DNA from: Endomicrobium sp.
Lineage (GTDB): Bacteria > Elusimicrobiota > Endomicrobiia > Endomicrobiales > Endomicrobiaceae
Assembly: GCA_031277075.1 (NCBI GenBank)
Contig: JAISLV010000166.1
Location: 1-9,989 of the forward strand
Length of the DNA stretch: 9,989 bases
Direction: 5' to 3'
Shown here one piece after another: positions 1 through 5,149 of the stretch; the stretch's first letter is position 1; each line of letters opens with the position of its first letter. A model generated the notes under the pieces. It was not told where the DNA came from, ran no database searches, and saw only the letters and a program-made list of their open reading frames with translations. Both the position numbers and the translations under genes were made by a program.

Positions 1-42
1 AATGTTGAATGTTGAATGTTGAATGTTGAATGTTGAATGTTG
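1..42 (-). repeat. Tandem heptamer array, 6 copies of CAACATT (transcribed strand)
   Basis: Six perfect head-to-tail copies of AATGTTG on the plus strand (CAACATT on the minus strand) fill positions 1-42. The window begins inside the array, so its true length is unknown. A consensus-like minus-strand promoter at 78-106 points into it, and 35 bp separate the -10 box from the first repeat. The unit differs by a single base from the unit of the second array at 3033-3109 (CAACATA when rotated to the same phase). Confidence 0.95.
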
Positions 43-48
43 TGCCAT
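1..48 (-). CDS. Possible repeat-encoded leader peptide, partial
   Basis: An ATG at 46-48 lies two codons ahead of the heptamer array (ATG GCA, then the repeats), and the frame stays open to the window edge. The repeats read as a cycling heptapeptide QHSTFNI. A second ATG at 51-53 enters the array in another frame, which is also open because a 7-bp unit without stops is open in all three frames. A GCGGG stretch lies just ahead of the ATG at 51-53, but there is no textbook ribosome-binding site. The match in arrangement to the leader ORF at 2966-3124 is the main reason to list it; it may be untranslated leader RNA. Its downstream gene is outside the window. Confidence 0.25.
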   Translation of the reverse strand, partial: MAQHSTFNIQHSTFNI

Positions 49-77
49 ATCATAACCCGCTTTTTTGTTTGGACGTG

Positions 78-106
78 ATTATATCAAAAATGCCGCATTG
101 CGACAA
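78..106 (-). promoter_or_regulatory. Sigma70-type promoter facing the left heptamer array
   Basis: On the minus strand there is TTGTCG (-35, 101-106), a 17-bp spacer, and TATAAT (-10, 78-83) with an extended TG (TGATATAAT). Transcription would start near position 71 and enter the heptamer array about 29 nt later. The core, TTTTGATATAAT followed by ACGTC, is nearly the same as that of the promoter at 3144-3171, which faces the other heptamer array. Confidence 0.75.
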
Positions 107-146
107 TTTTTTTCTACAAGAAGCAGCTCATATTCGTCGTTTGTAA

Positions 147-260
147 TTATGTATTTTCGCCTTTAGACAAATCTAAAGGAAGTTTATAAGCGCTGATTGC
201 GGCAGCGTAGGTAAGAGCCGTTTAAAGACAATATCGCCCGCGCTTTGCGAAAGAACATTT
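147..260 (-). pseudogene. Decayed coding fragment of unknown identity
   Basis: The stretch between the promoter and the miniature element holds no intact gene. On the minus strand one frame reads SQSAGDIVFK directly after the element and then needs a shift equal to one missing base to continue as TALTYAAAISAYKLPLDLSK and a TAA at 147-149. A further short open frame, with residues TNDEYELLLVEKNC, follows in another phase and ends inside the -10 box at 79-81. The composition looks like real protein, but I do not recognise a family. A perfect 8-bp hairpin at 160-179 lies inside it and has no T-tract. This could be the displaced 3' end of a gene broken by the element at 261-433, or chance. Confidence 0.3.
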
Positions 261-433
261 GGGTGTCTCTAAAAACCTAACGCTCATCCTTACCGCGCCT
301 TGAGACATTGTATCTGCGAATTGCTGCATCAGAACATTTGTCCGTCCTTGCTCTTAGGACGCCCTCATTTTCTTCTTTGCACTGCCGCAAAATTTGCGGC
401 AGTTGCGAATATTATAGGTTTTTAGAGACACCC
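261..433. mobile_element. Miniature inverted-repeat element (MITE-like), copy A, 173 bp
   Basis: Perfect 18-bp terminal inverted repeats, GGGTGTCTCTAAAAACCT at 261-278 and its complement at 416-433, bound a 173-bp segment that cannot encode a transposase. Inside are a perfect palindrome with 11-bp arms at 381-403 and a 6-bp hairpin CGTCCT/AGGACG at 343-361. Nearly the whole sequence is found again, inverted, at 9064-9242, including both internal hairpins. There is no clear target duplication here (flanks TTT and ATA). The right end supplies the last codons and the stop of the beta-barrel relic at 412-738. The parent element would be a DDE transposon with GGGTGTCTC-like ends, not present here. 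Confidence 0.85.
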
Positions 434-738
434 ATATTGTGTTTAGCTTTTAATAGCACATAATATGGAATATCTCTGTAGTATACATTGGTGTCTGAAA
501 TACACCCATAATCTGAGACATTAACTCCAACGCCAAAATAAATATCTTTAAAAACTTTTACGTCAAATTCAATCCCTGCATAATATTTATCCGTAGCGTC
601 GTATAAACCATCATAATTGTTAGAGCCTGAAATATTATATTTTGACGTTAAATCTCTTCCTGATTTCAGTATTAAGTCCAATCCAACTCTTTTATGACTT
701 AGCTGTATTATGAATTGATCTTGTTTGTCATAGTCAAA
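412..738 (-). pseudogene. 3' fragment of an outer-membrane beta-barrel protein
   Basis: The frame is open from directly after the glycosyltransferase stop codon (same phase) to a stop at 412-414. It encodes about 108 residues with no proper start; only a TTG around 681 could serve. Alternating polar and hydrophobic residues with many Tyr and Gly, for example IEFDVKVFKDIYFGVGVNV and PYYVLLKAKHN near the end, are typical of the last strands of an outer-membrane beta-barrel. The N-terminal part and signal peptide are missing, and the last seven residues (MGVSKNL) come from the inverted repeat of the miniature element, so the natural C-terminus, normally an aromatic residue, is lost too. It is probably a dead relic. 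A short translated product cannot be ruled out, since it sits directly downstream of an intact gene. Confidence 0.5.
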
Positions 739-1710
739 TTATTTTTTCATAACATGCTCCAAAGATGTCGTGTATTTCCCAATAGCATCATCATAAACTT
801 TATTTGTCCATCCTTCTAAATCCTCAAACAACTGCATATTCCTATGCCCTATACATTTTTTCTCATATGCGTCGCCTTTTTTCCCTCGCTCAAAATATTC
901 TTCAAGAGATTTAGTATAGTAATGATTTCCTCTAATCTTTCTTGCAGTCAATCCGCAAGGAATATCAAAACTCCTGCTAATCCCAAGATCTTTTTTGTTT
1001 TCGTCAACAGTTTTGCCAAATGTGAAAAAGCGATTGGATATAAGCGAGCGCGGACTGACGAGGCGCGGATTTAAAATACACCTGCAAGAACAAACGCTTG
1101 TTTCATCTAGCTCTCCTCTTTTTTTATAATTTTCTATTACTAAGCCTTGAGGTTTTGTTTTATGTCCCGATGAGCCGTAAGTAGCGAGATTGATTAAAAT
1201 CTGTTCGCAATCTTCAAAATCTTTTAAAAAATCAGGAATAGAATCGTATTGTATAGGCACAATGAATTCATCTAAATCCATTATTATCATCCACTTTGTA
1301 GAAAATTTATATTTTTTAATTGCATCTTCATATGCCGCCATCTGCTTAAATTTTCCGGGAAAAAATTTATATACAACGGTTTTTTCATCTATATAAGGTT
1401 TTAAAACTTCTCTTGTGTTGTCAGTACTGCCATTATCGTAAATATAAAATTTTTCAACTCCAACAATTTTATGATATTCAATCCATTCTTTTAAATAAGG
1501 CGCTTCATTTTTTGCAATAGATGCAATAGCAAGTTGACAAGAACATCCCCTGCTAAATGCTTTATATTTATCTTTTCTAATCATTAAAAGAAAATAATTT
1601 AAAATACCGCACTGGGCAATAAGCATAACCATATGCCGCCATGGCCTATAGGGAATAAAGTTACTGCAAAACCTGATAAAACGAAGCTTTATTAAATAAA
1701 ATGTATCCAA
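739..1710 (-). CDS. GT92/GT2-like glycosyltransferase (DUF23-type)
   Basis: About 323 residues. The GT-A core begins with IASIAKNEAPYLKEWIEYH (around residues 65-83) and IYDNGSTDNT (around 91-100), the nucleotide-sugar binding part. The metal-binding DxD is in IIMDLDEFIVP (around 142-152), and YGSSGH, KPQGLVIENY and NHYYTKS follow. This order is that of family-92-like (DUF23) glycosyltransferases, which transfer a sugar to surface glycans; donor and acceptor cannot be read from the sequence. The N-terminal 60 residues are basic and hydrophobic and may associate with the membrane. The start is chosen as the TTG at 1708-1710 because AAAGGAG at 1718-1724 lies 7 nt upstream; the in-frame TTG at 1714-1716 is only 1 nt from it. 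It follows the collar-protein gene by about 50 bp and may share its transcript. Confidence 0.8.
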   Translation of the reverse strand: MDTFYLIKLRFIRFCSNFIPYRPWRHMVMLIAQCGILNYFLLMIRKDKYKAFSRGCSCQLAIASIAKNEAPYLKEWIEYHKIVGVEKFYIYDNGSTDNTREVLKPYIDEKTVVYKFFPGKFKQMAAYEDAIKKYKFSTKWMIIMDLDEFIVPIQYDSIPDFLKDFEDCEQILINLATYGSSGHKTKPQGLVIENYKKRGELDETSVCSCRCILNPRLVSPRSLISNRFFTFGKTVDENKKDLGISRSFDIPCGLTARKIRGNHYYTKSLEEYFERGKKGDAYEKKCIGHRNMQLFEDLEGWTNKVYDDAIGKYTTSLEHVMKK

Positions 1711-1717
1711 GCACAAA

Positions 1718-1724
1718 CTCCTTT
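1718..1724 (-). promoter_or_regulatory. Ribosome-binding site deciding a TTG start
   Basis: AAAGGAG on the minus strand. Spacing is 7 nt to the TTG at 1708-1710 but only 1 nt to the TTG at 1714-1716, which favours the shorter glycosyltransferase. Confidence 0.6.
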
Positions 1725-1765
1725 TTTAGAATGTTAGCAAAGTCTATTCTTTGTCTTAATACCTT

Positions 1766-2893
1766 TTAATATTTTATGTAATAATTTACAGCATAGTTTG
1801 CAGGACGATTTTCCATTGATGTTGGAACAATGCGCGAAGCGTCAAAATTTATCCCATTGCGAGAAGAGCCTCCTCCTCCATTAGTTTGATGATTAGCGCC
1901 ACCCTCCAATGCAAATACTCCTGATGAGCGAGAAAAATAAGCATATGTGTTGTTAGCGCTACCTGCAGTTCCTACAATATTTCTTATTGCATCGCCTTGT
2001 ACTTGTCCTAGCGGGTTTGCGGTTACAGTAATATTGGTTTTATTTTGGTTTGGGTCTGAACCTTTGTTTGACACATTTATTGTCTGGCTGCCTGCTCCCC
2101 TTAAAAACATTCCTTGAAAATTTGGGAGTCTGAACTTTCCTCCGCCCGCGCTGCCGTATAATGAGCCTATTACTGCAAATAAATCGGGGTATTCGCTTTG
2201 ATTTACTTCTTTGCCGTCGCAAGGTAAATAGCCGCTTGGCGCGCCGTTTCCTGCAAACGCTATTACTGTTCCTACAGGAACGCCATTATTTGCTCTATCT
2301 GTCGTCTTTGCATGTTGCGCATTTGTTGCGTTATCCGCGTTGGTTGCAGTGGTCGCAGTGGTTGCAGTGTCTGCCGTTTTTGCATGTTGCGCATTTGCCG
2401 CAGTGGTTGCAGTATCTGCTGTCTTTGAGTGTTGCGCATTATCTGCATTAGTTGCGTTTTCTGCCATTTTTGCATTGTCAGCGTTTTCCGCCGTTTTCGC
2501 GCGCTCGGCGTTTTCTGCGCTGTCTGCCGTTTTTGCGTGCTGCGCGTAGGGCTGCGTCATTATCTTTTCTCTAGGCGTCATCGCTTTGCCATCTATTGAT
2601 AATTCCAGCCAAATGTCTTTGTGCTTTTGCCATTCTATTTCGGGTTCCAAAACTACCGAAAATACTCCGTCACCATTTGGCGTAACTTTGTGATCTTCAT
2701 AATATAAACTCATCCCAGCAGTTTCTGCGTTAAAATATTCAAACCGCAGCTTCCTCTCTTTCCCGCTCAAAGGAACTGTATATCCTTTAAGCCTGCCGTT
2801 GTATCTTATTTCATTGGTTATTTCGCTGTTTCCTGCGCTTACAAATCCTAAAACCACAAAAACTACTATCCCCGCCAAAATAATTTTTTTCAT
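1766..2893 (-). CDS. Secreted tail-collar domain protein with Ala-x-x triad stalk
   Basis: 375 residues. A signal peptide (MKKIILAGIVVFVVLGFVSA, 1-20) is followed by an N-terminal domain at 24-115 with IRYNGRLKG, GVFSVVLEP, WLELSIDGK and MTPREKIMTQPYA. This is the domain often seen as INYQGRL...TPREKLTSVPYA in secreted and surface proteins. Residues 117-203 are 29 consecutive triads starting with Ala (only S156 and T198 differ). Residues 205-265 match the phage tail collar domain (GTVIAFAGNGAPSGYLPCDG, LYG, FRLPNFQGMFLRG), and the end, NRPANYAVNYYIKY, is typical of collar proteins. It is probably an extracellular fibre or adhesin with a stalk and a receptor-binding tip; no phage genes lie nearby. 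The ATG has a good site (GAGGGG). The leader holds a terminator and a heptamer array, suggesting control by attenuation. Confidence 0.85.
   Translation of the reverse strand: MKKIILAGIVVFVVLGFVSAGNSEITNEIRYNGRLKGYTVPLSGKERKLRFEYFNAETAGMSLYYEDHKVTPNGDGVFSVVLEPEIEWQKHKDIWLELSIDGKAMTPREKIMTQPYAQHAKTADSAENAERAKTAENADNAKMAENATNADNAQHSKTADTATTAANAQHAKTADTATTATTATNADNATNAQHAKTTDRANNGVPVGTVIAFAGNGAPSGYLPCDGKEVNQSEYPDLFAVIGSLYGSAGGGKFRLPNFQGMFLRGAGSQTINVSNKGSDPNQNKTNITVTANPLGQVQGDAIRNIVGTAGSANNTYAYFSRSSGVFALEGGANHQTNGGGGSSRNGINFDASRIVPTSMENRPANYAVNYYIKY
2285..2545 (-). repeat. Degenerate 9-nt-periodic repeat encoding Ala-x-x triads
   Basis: Codes for residues 117-203 of the collar protein: Ala at every third position in 27 of 29 triads. 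Within it the block AQH(A/S)KT starts four times, at residues 117, 153, 168 and 192, with matching DNA blocks such as GTTTTTGCATGTTGCGCA on the plus strand. Codons vary between copies, so the protein pattern is kept although the DNA has diverged. Confidence 0.85.
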
Positions 2894-2920
2894 TTTCCCC
2901 TCTTGTTTTATTATAAAAAC

Positions 2921-2967
2921 AAAAAACCGACGCTTTATTCTCGCATAGCGAGCTTAAAGCGCCGGTT
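2921..2967 (-). terminator. Intrinsic terminator or attenuator ahead of the collar gene
   Basis: Arms 2925-2937 and 2955-2967 pair over 13 positions with one mismatch (A2930/C2962). A second 5-bp stem, CTCGC/GCGAG, closes a 3-nt loop at 2945-2947. On the minus strand the hairpin is followed by TTTTTTGTTTTT. It lies between the promoter at 3144-3171 and the collar start at 2893, so transcripts must read through it to reach the gene. It can also end the long operon finishing with radC. No convincing promoter lies between it and the collar ATG; a TATAAT at 2910-2915 has no -35 and is too close to the start codon. Confidence 0.8.
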
Positions 2968-3124
2968 AGGGAAAACTATTCAAATTTAAATTTGACTTTT
3001 TCTTTAAAATTACTTCAAAAATAAAATCTGTTATGTTGTATGTTGTATGTTGTATGTTGTATGTTGTATGTTGTATGTTGTATGTTGTATGTTGTATGTT
3101 GTATGTTGTCATTTGGCAATCCAT
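2966..3124 (-). CDS. Possible 52-aa heptapeptide-repeat leader peptide
   Basis: ATG at 3122-3124, about 12 nt after the predicted transcript start, opens a frame reading MDCQM. It then reads the heptamer array as TTYNIQH repeated three and a half times, then 22 more residues (ITDFIFEVILKKKSNLNLNSFP), and stops at TAA 2966-2968, which overlaps the first bases of the terminator hairpin. A second ATG at 3110-3112 is in the same frame. There is no strong ribosome-binding site (only a GAG about 9 nt upstream), and the repeats are stop-free in every frame, so translation is not proven. If translated, a ribosome at the stop would cover the hairpin foot and could favour read-through into the collar gene. 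Confidence 0.35.
   Translation of the reverse strand: MDCQMTTYNIQHTTYNIQHTTYNIQHTTYNITDFIFEVILKKKSNLNLNSFP
3033..3109 (-). repeat. Tandem heptamer array, 11 perfect copies of ACAACAT (transcribed strand)
   Basis: Eleven perfect copies of ATGTTGT on the plus strand, 77 bp, with no mismatch, which implies recent expansion or ongoing slippage. It lies in the transcribed leader between the promoter at 3144-3171 and the terminator at 2921-2967. Copy number changes would not preserve the reading frame (7 bp). The unit is one base different from that of the array at 1-42. Confidence 0.95.
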
Positions 3125-3143
3125 TTGTCTATTCTCAGACGTC

Positions 3144-3171
3144 ATTATATCAAAATATTTATGCGCAACAA
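3144..3171 (-). promoter_or_regulatory. Promoter of the heptamer leader and collar gene
   Basis: Minus strand: TTGTTG (3166-3171), a 16-bp spacer, and TATAAT (3144-3149) with an extended TG. The -35 begins 8 bp after the radC stop codon. The start is expected near 3136-3137, about 28 nt before the array and about 215 nt before the terminator end. Its core matches that of the promoter at 78-106. Confidence 0.75.
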
Positions 3172-3179
3172 TTTTGAAT

Positions 3180-3863
3180 TCAGAGCAATCCGTTTTCTTT
3201 AAAGCTGAAATATCCGCCTGAAGATGAAATTATTATGTGGTCTAAAAGTTCAATTTCTAAAGTTTTTAACGCGTCTTTTACGGACTGCGTAGCAATTATG
3301 TCGTTTTGGGACGGGGCTAAACTTCCTGCGGGGTGATTGTGCGATATTATTACGGACGCGGCTTTTGAGACAAGCGCAAATTCGGCAAGTTCTCTTGGGA
3401 AAATTGCAGATTTGTTTATAGTGCCTGCCGAGACTTCCGCAAAATTTAAAACTTTATTGCTAGAATTTAATAATATTGCATAAAACTTTTCTTTGCTTTC
3501 GCCGCTTAGACGGGCTTTGAGATAGTTCACAACTTCGTCGGGCGAAGAGAGAGTTTCTCTCTCTTTTATTTCAAGTCCTGCGTATTTGACGGCAAAAAAT
3601 CTTAAAAATTTTAATAAAGCGGCGGAATAATTCTTTAATCCTTTAATTTGTATTAGTTCCGAAATGTCCGCGTCTACAACGCCTTTTAAAGAGCCGAACT
3701 TTGCCAATAACTCTTTTGCTATAGGCTTTACGTCTTTGCGCGGAAGCGCGTAAATAAGCGCAAATTCCAAAATCTCATATTCGGCTAAAGCCGACAACCC
3801 TGAAGTTAAAAATTTGTCCAGCAGTCTTTGTCTGTGTCCTTGATGATCCTGCCTAATTGCCAT
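3180..3863 (-). CDS. radC: RadC-family JAB/MPN domain protein
   Basis: 227 residues, the full length of RadC. The N-terminal part (1-90) includes the usual RQRLLDKF start and the helix-hairpin-helix-like IQIKGLKNYSAALL (71-84). The C-terminal half is a JAB/JAMM metalloprotease-like domain with the metal motif complete: E143 in FAEVSAGT, H175 and H177 in SHNHPAGS, S185 and D188 (HxHx7SxxD). RadC was long thought to be a DNA repair protein; its true activity is unsettled. The ATG shares one base with the stop of the upstream RF-like gene (TAATG), so translation is probably coupled. It is the last gene of the operon. Confidence 0.92.
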   Translation of the reverse strand: MAIRQDHQGHRQRLLDKFLTSGLSALAEYEILEFALIYALPRKDVKPIAKELLAKFGSLKGVVDADISELIQIKGLKNYSAALLKFLRFFAVKYAGLEIKERETLSSPDEVVNYLKARLSGESKEKFYAILLNSSNKVLNFAEVSAGTINKSAIFPRELAEFALVSKAASVIISHNHPAGSLAPSQNDIIATQSVKDALKTLEIELLDHIIISSSGGYFSFKENGLL

Positions 3864-4261
3864 TAAAAGTCAACCTTTCGGCGTTCCTCTTTTTTTTGCG
3901 CCGTAAATTTTTTCAACTCTAATACTTTCTCTTTTGCGCGTTTTGAACGTTTTCTTTTTTGGCGTCTTATTTTTTCTATCGCTCGGCGTTTTTTTGAAAG
4001 TTCTCCTAAAATTTTTTCTTCTATTTTTTCTATTAAAGTTCTTCTGGCAAAAAATCTGTTGAGACCTTGCGTTCTTTCTTTGTCGTATTTCACTTCAATG
4101 CCCGATGGAATATGTTTTAAATGCACGGCGGTTTCAACCTTGTTGACGTTTTGCCCGCCTTTTCCTGAAGCGCGCGTAAAACTTTCCTCTATATCGGTTT
4201 CTTTTACGCCGCATTTTTTAAACATCTTGCCTAGAGCGTTTTGCTTTTTTAGGCTAATCAT
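3863..4261 (-). CDS. RF-1-like peptidyl-tRNA hydrolase domain protein (GGQ)
   Basis: 132 residues. It consists of the catalytic domain of class I release factors without the codon-recognition domains: SGKGGQNVNKVETAVHLKH with the GGQ at residues 35-37, whose Gln is methylated in relatives and triggers peptidyl-tRNA hydrolysis. The last 45 residues are strongly basic with many Lys and Arg, as in ArfB (YaeJ)/ICT1, where such a tail enters the empty mRNA channel of stalled ribosomes. A ribosome-rescue role is therefore likely, though the family could also be the less studied RF-like group. The start overlaps the HAD gene stop by 4 nt (ATGA). Confidence 0.85.
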   Translation of the reverse strand: MISLKKQNALGKMFKKCGVKETDIEESFTRASGKGGQNVNKVETAVHLKHIPSGIEVKYDKERTQGLNRFFARRTLIEKIEEKILGELSKKRRAIEKIRRQKRKRSKRAKEKVLELKKFTAQKKEERRKVDF

Positions 4262-4869
4262 ATTTTTATTCCAAGTTCTTTAAAATTTTCTTCCAGCTTT
4301 GCCGCAGTTTTGAACTGTCTTGCAACAATGCCGTTTTTTGACGCTGCGGCGACGTTTACTTCCATATCGTCGGTAAAAAATATTTCTTCGGGCTTTAGCC
4401 CGTAATCGCTTATAAGAGCCTGAAAAATTTCGTCTTCGGGTTTTCTTAGATGAAGTTCATGCGACAAAAATTTTTTATCAAAAATCATAAACAAAGACGG
4501 GTATCTTTCTTGCAAATAATTCCAGTGAAGTTCGTTTGTGTTTGAAAGAATGCCGACGGGATATTTTGAAGCGGTTTTTGCGGCAAGTTCTATAGTTTGT
4601 TCTATAGGCGTAAAAATATTATTCCAAATAACGCAAAACTCATTATAACTACCGCTATAGCGCGTTTTTTCTTTTATAGCTTCGTAAAAATTGAGAGAAT
4701 CTATATTCCCCTTTTCATATAATATTGCCAAGTCCGTATATTTCGTCAATAACTCGTTTATATTATCTATATGATGAGGAGTTTTTTTTGAAAAAAGTTT
4801 TGTGAATTTTAATAAATCAAAATCAAAAAGCACTTTTCCCAAATCAAACACTACAGCCTTTGCCGGCAT
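4258..4869 (-). CDS. HAD-IA phosphatase, YihX-like
   Basis: 203 residues with all HAD motifs: motif I VVFDLGKVLFDFD (nucleophile D9, and a DxG form in place of the usual second Asp, as in YihX), motif II SNTN at 109-112, motif III Lys in LRKPEDEIF (K143), motif IV FFTDDMEVN (D167, D168). The helical cap lies between motifs I and II. The overall pattern (FDLGxV, SNTNxLHW, RKPE, FTDD) is that of YihX, an alpha-D-glucose-1-phosphate phosphatase, so release of sugar from a sugar phosphate would fit the sugar transporter genes just upstream; the substrate is inference. Start ATG with AAAGGA at good spacing. It is 17 bp from the 80-residue gene and overlaps the RF-like gene. Confidence 0.82.
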   Translation of the reverse strand: MPAKAVVFDLGKVLFDFDLLKFTKLFSKKTPHHIDNINELLTKYTDLAILYEKGNIDSLNFYEAIKEKTRYSGSYNEFCVIWNNIFTPIEQTIELAAKTASKYPVGILSNTNELHWNYLQERYPSLFMIFDKKFLSHELHLRKPEDEIFQALISDYGLKPEEIFFTDDMEVNVAAASKNGIVARQFKTAAKLEENFKELGIKI

Positions 4870-4886
4870 AATTTCCTTTTAACGCA

Positions 4887-5129
4887 TTATTCCATAAGGT
4901 ATGTTATCTTTATCGCTATGAAAAGTATTATGATAATTAACAGAGGAATTACGCTTATATTGCTCATTTTTGTTTTAGAATTTGCGTCTCTTTTGATAAA
5001 AAGCGAGGCGAGACAGTATATAAGCAACGCCAATAACAAAACGCCGATACCTGTGACGGCAATTTTGCTTGTGATAAGGTAAGCAGCAAGAGCCGATACG
5101 ATGGAAATAATGCCTATTATTTCAAACAT
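4887..5129 (-). CDS. Small three-helix membrane protein, unknown function
   Basis: 80 residues with three predicted membrane helices at about 3-20, 24-46 and 58-78, and a short Lys/Asp/Asn-rich loop (IKRDANSKTKMSN) between the second and third. I recognise no family. It lies 20 bp after the second permease and 17 bp before the phosphatase, in phase with the operon. There is no clear ribosome-binding site in front of the ATG, so it may be translated weakly. An accessory membrane subunit of the transporter is possible, but nothing in the sequence shows it. Confidence 0.65.
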   Translation of the reverse strand: MFEIIGIISIVSALAAYLITSKIAVTGIGVLLLALLIYCLASLFIKRDANSKTKMSNISVIPLLIIIILFIAIKITYLME

Positions 5130-5149
5130 AATTTACAAAAACCGTTACA

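Noticed and set aside
160..179. Perfect 8-bp hairpin CCTTTAGA/TCTAAAGG as a terminator
   Set aside because: No T-tract on either strand and low GC; it falls in a decayed coding stretch, so it is probably chance.
381..403. GC-rich palindrome in copy A as a transcription terminator
   Set aside because: It is part of the miniature element, only partly kept in copy B, and has no T-tract.
2161..2549. Plus-strand open frames opposite the Ala-rich stalk
   Set aside because: The antisense of a biased 9-nt-period repeat is naturally open; the minus-strand reading has a signal peptide and recognisable domains.
1766..2893. Collar protein as evidence of a prophage
   Set aside because: It has a signal peptide and an INYQGRL-like domain, and no capsid, terminase, portal or tail genes are near; a cell-surface protein is more likely.
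2910..2915. TATAAT just upstream of the collar gene as its promoter
   Set aside because: No -35 at the right distance, and a start here would leave a leader of about 10 nt that hardly contains the ribosome-binding site.
1..3109. CRISPR-like repeat arrays
   Set aside because: The units are 7 bp, directly abutting and without spacers, so they are simple tandem repeats.
3033..3221. Plus-strand open frame coding for a Cys/Val/Tyr-rich repeat (MLYVVCC)
   Set aside because: It is only the reverse reading of the stop-free heptamer array running into the radC 3' end; there is no promoter or ribosome-binding site on that strand.
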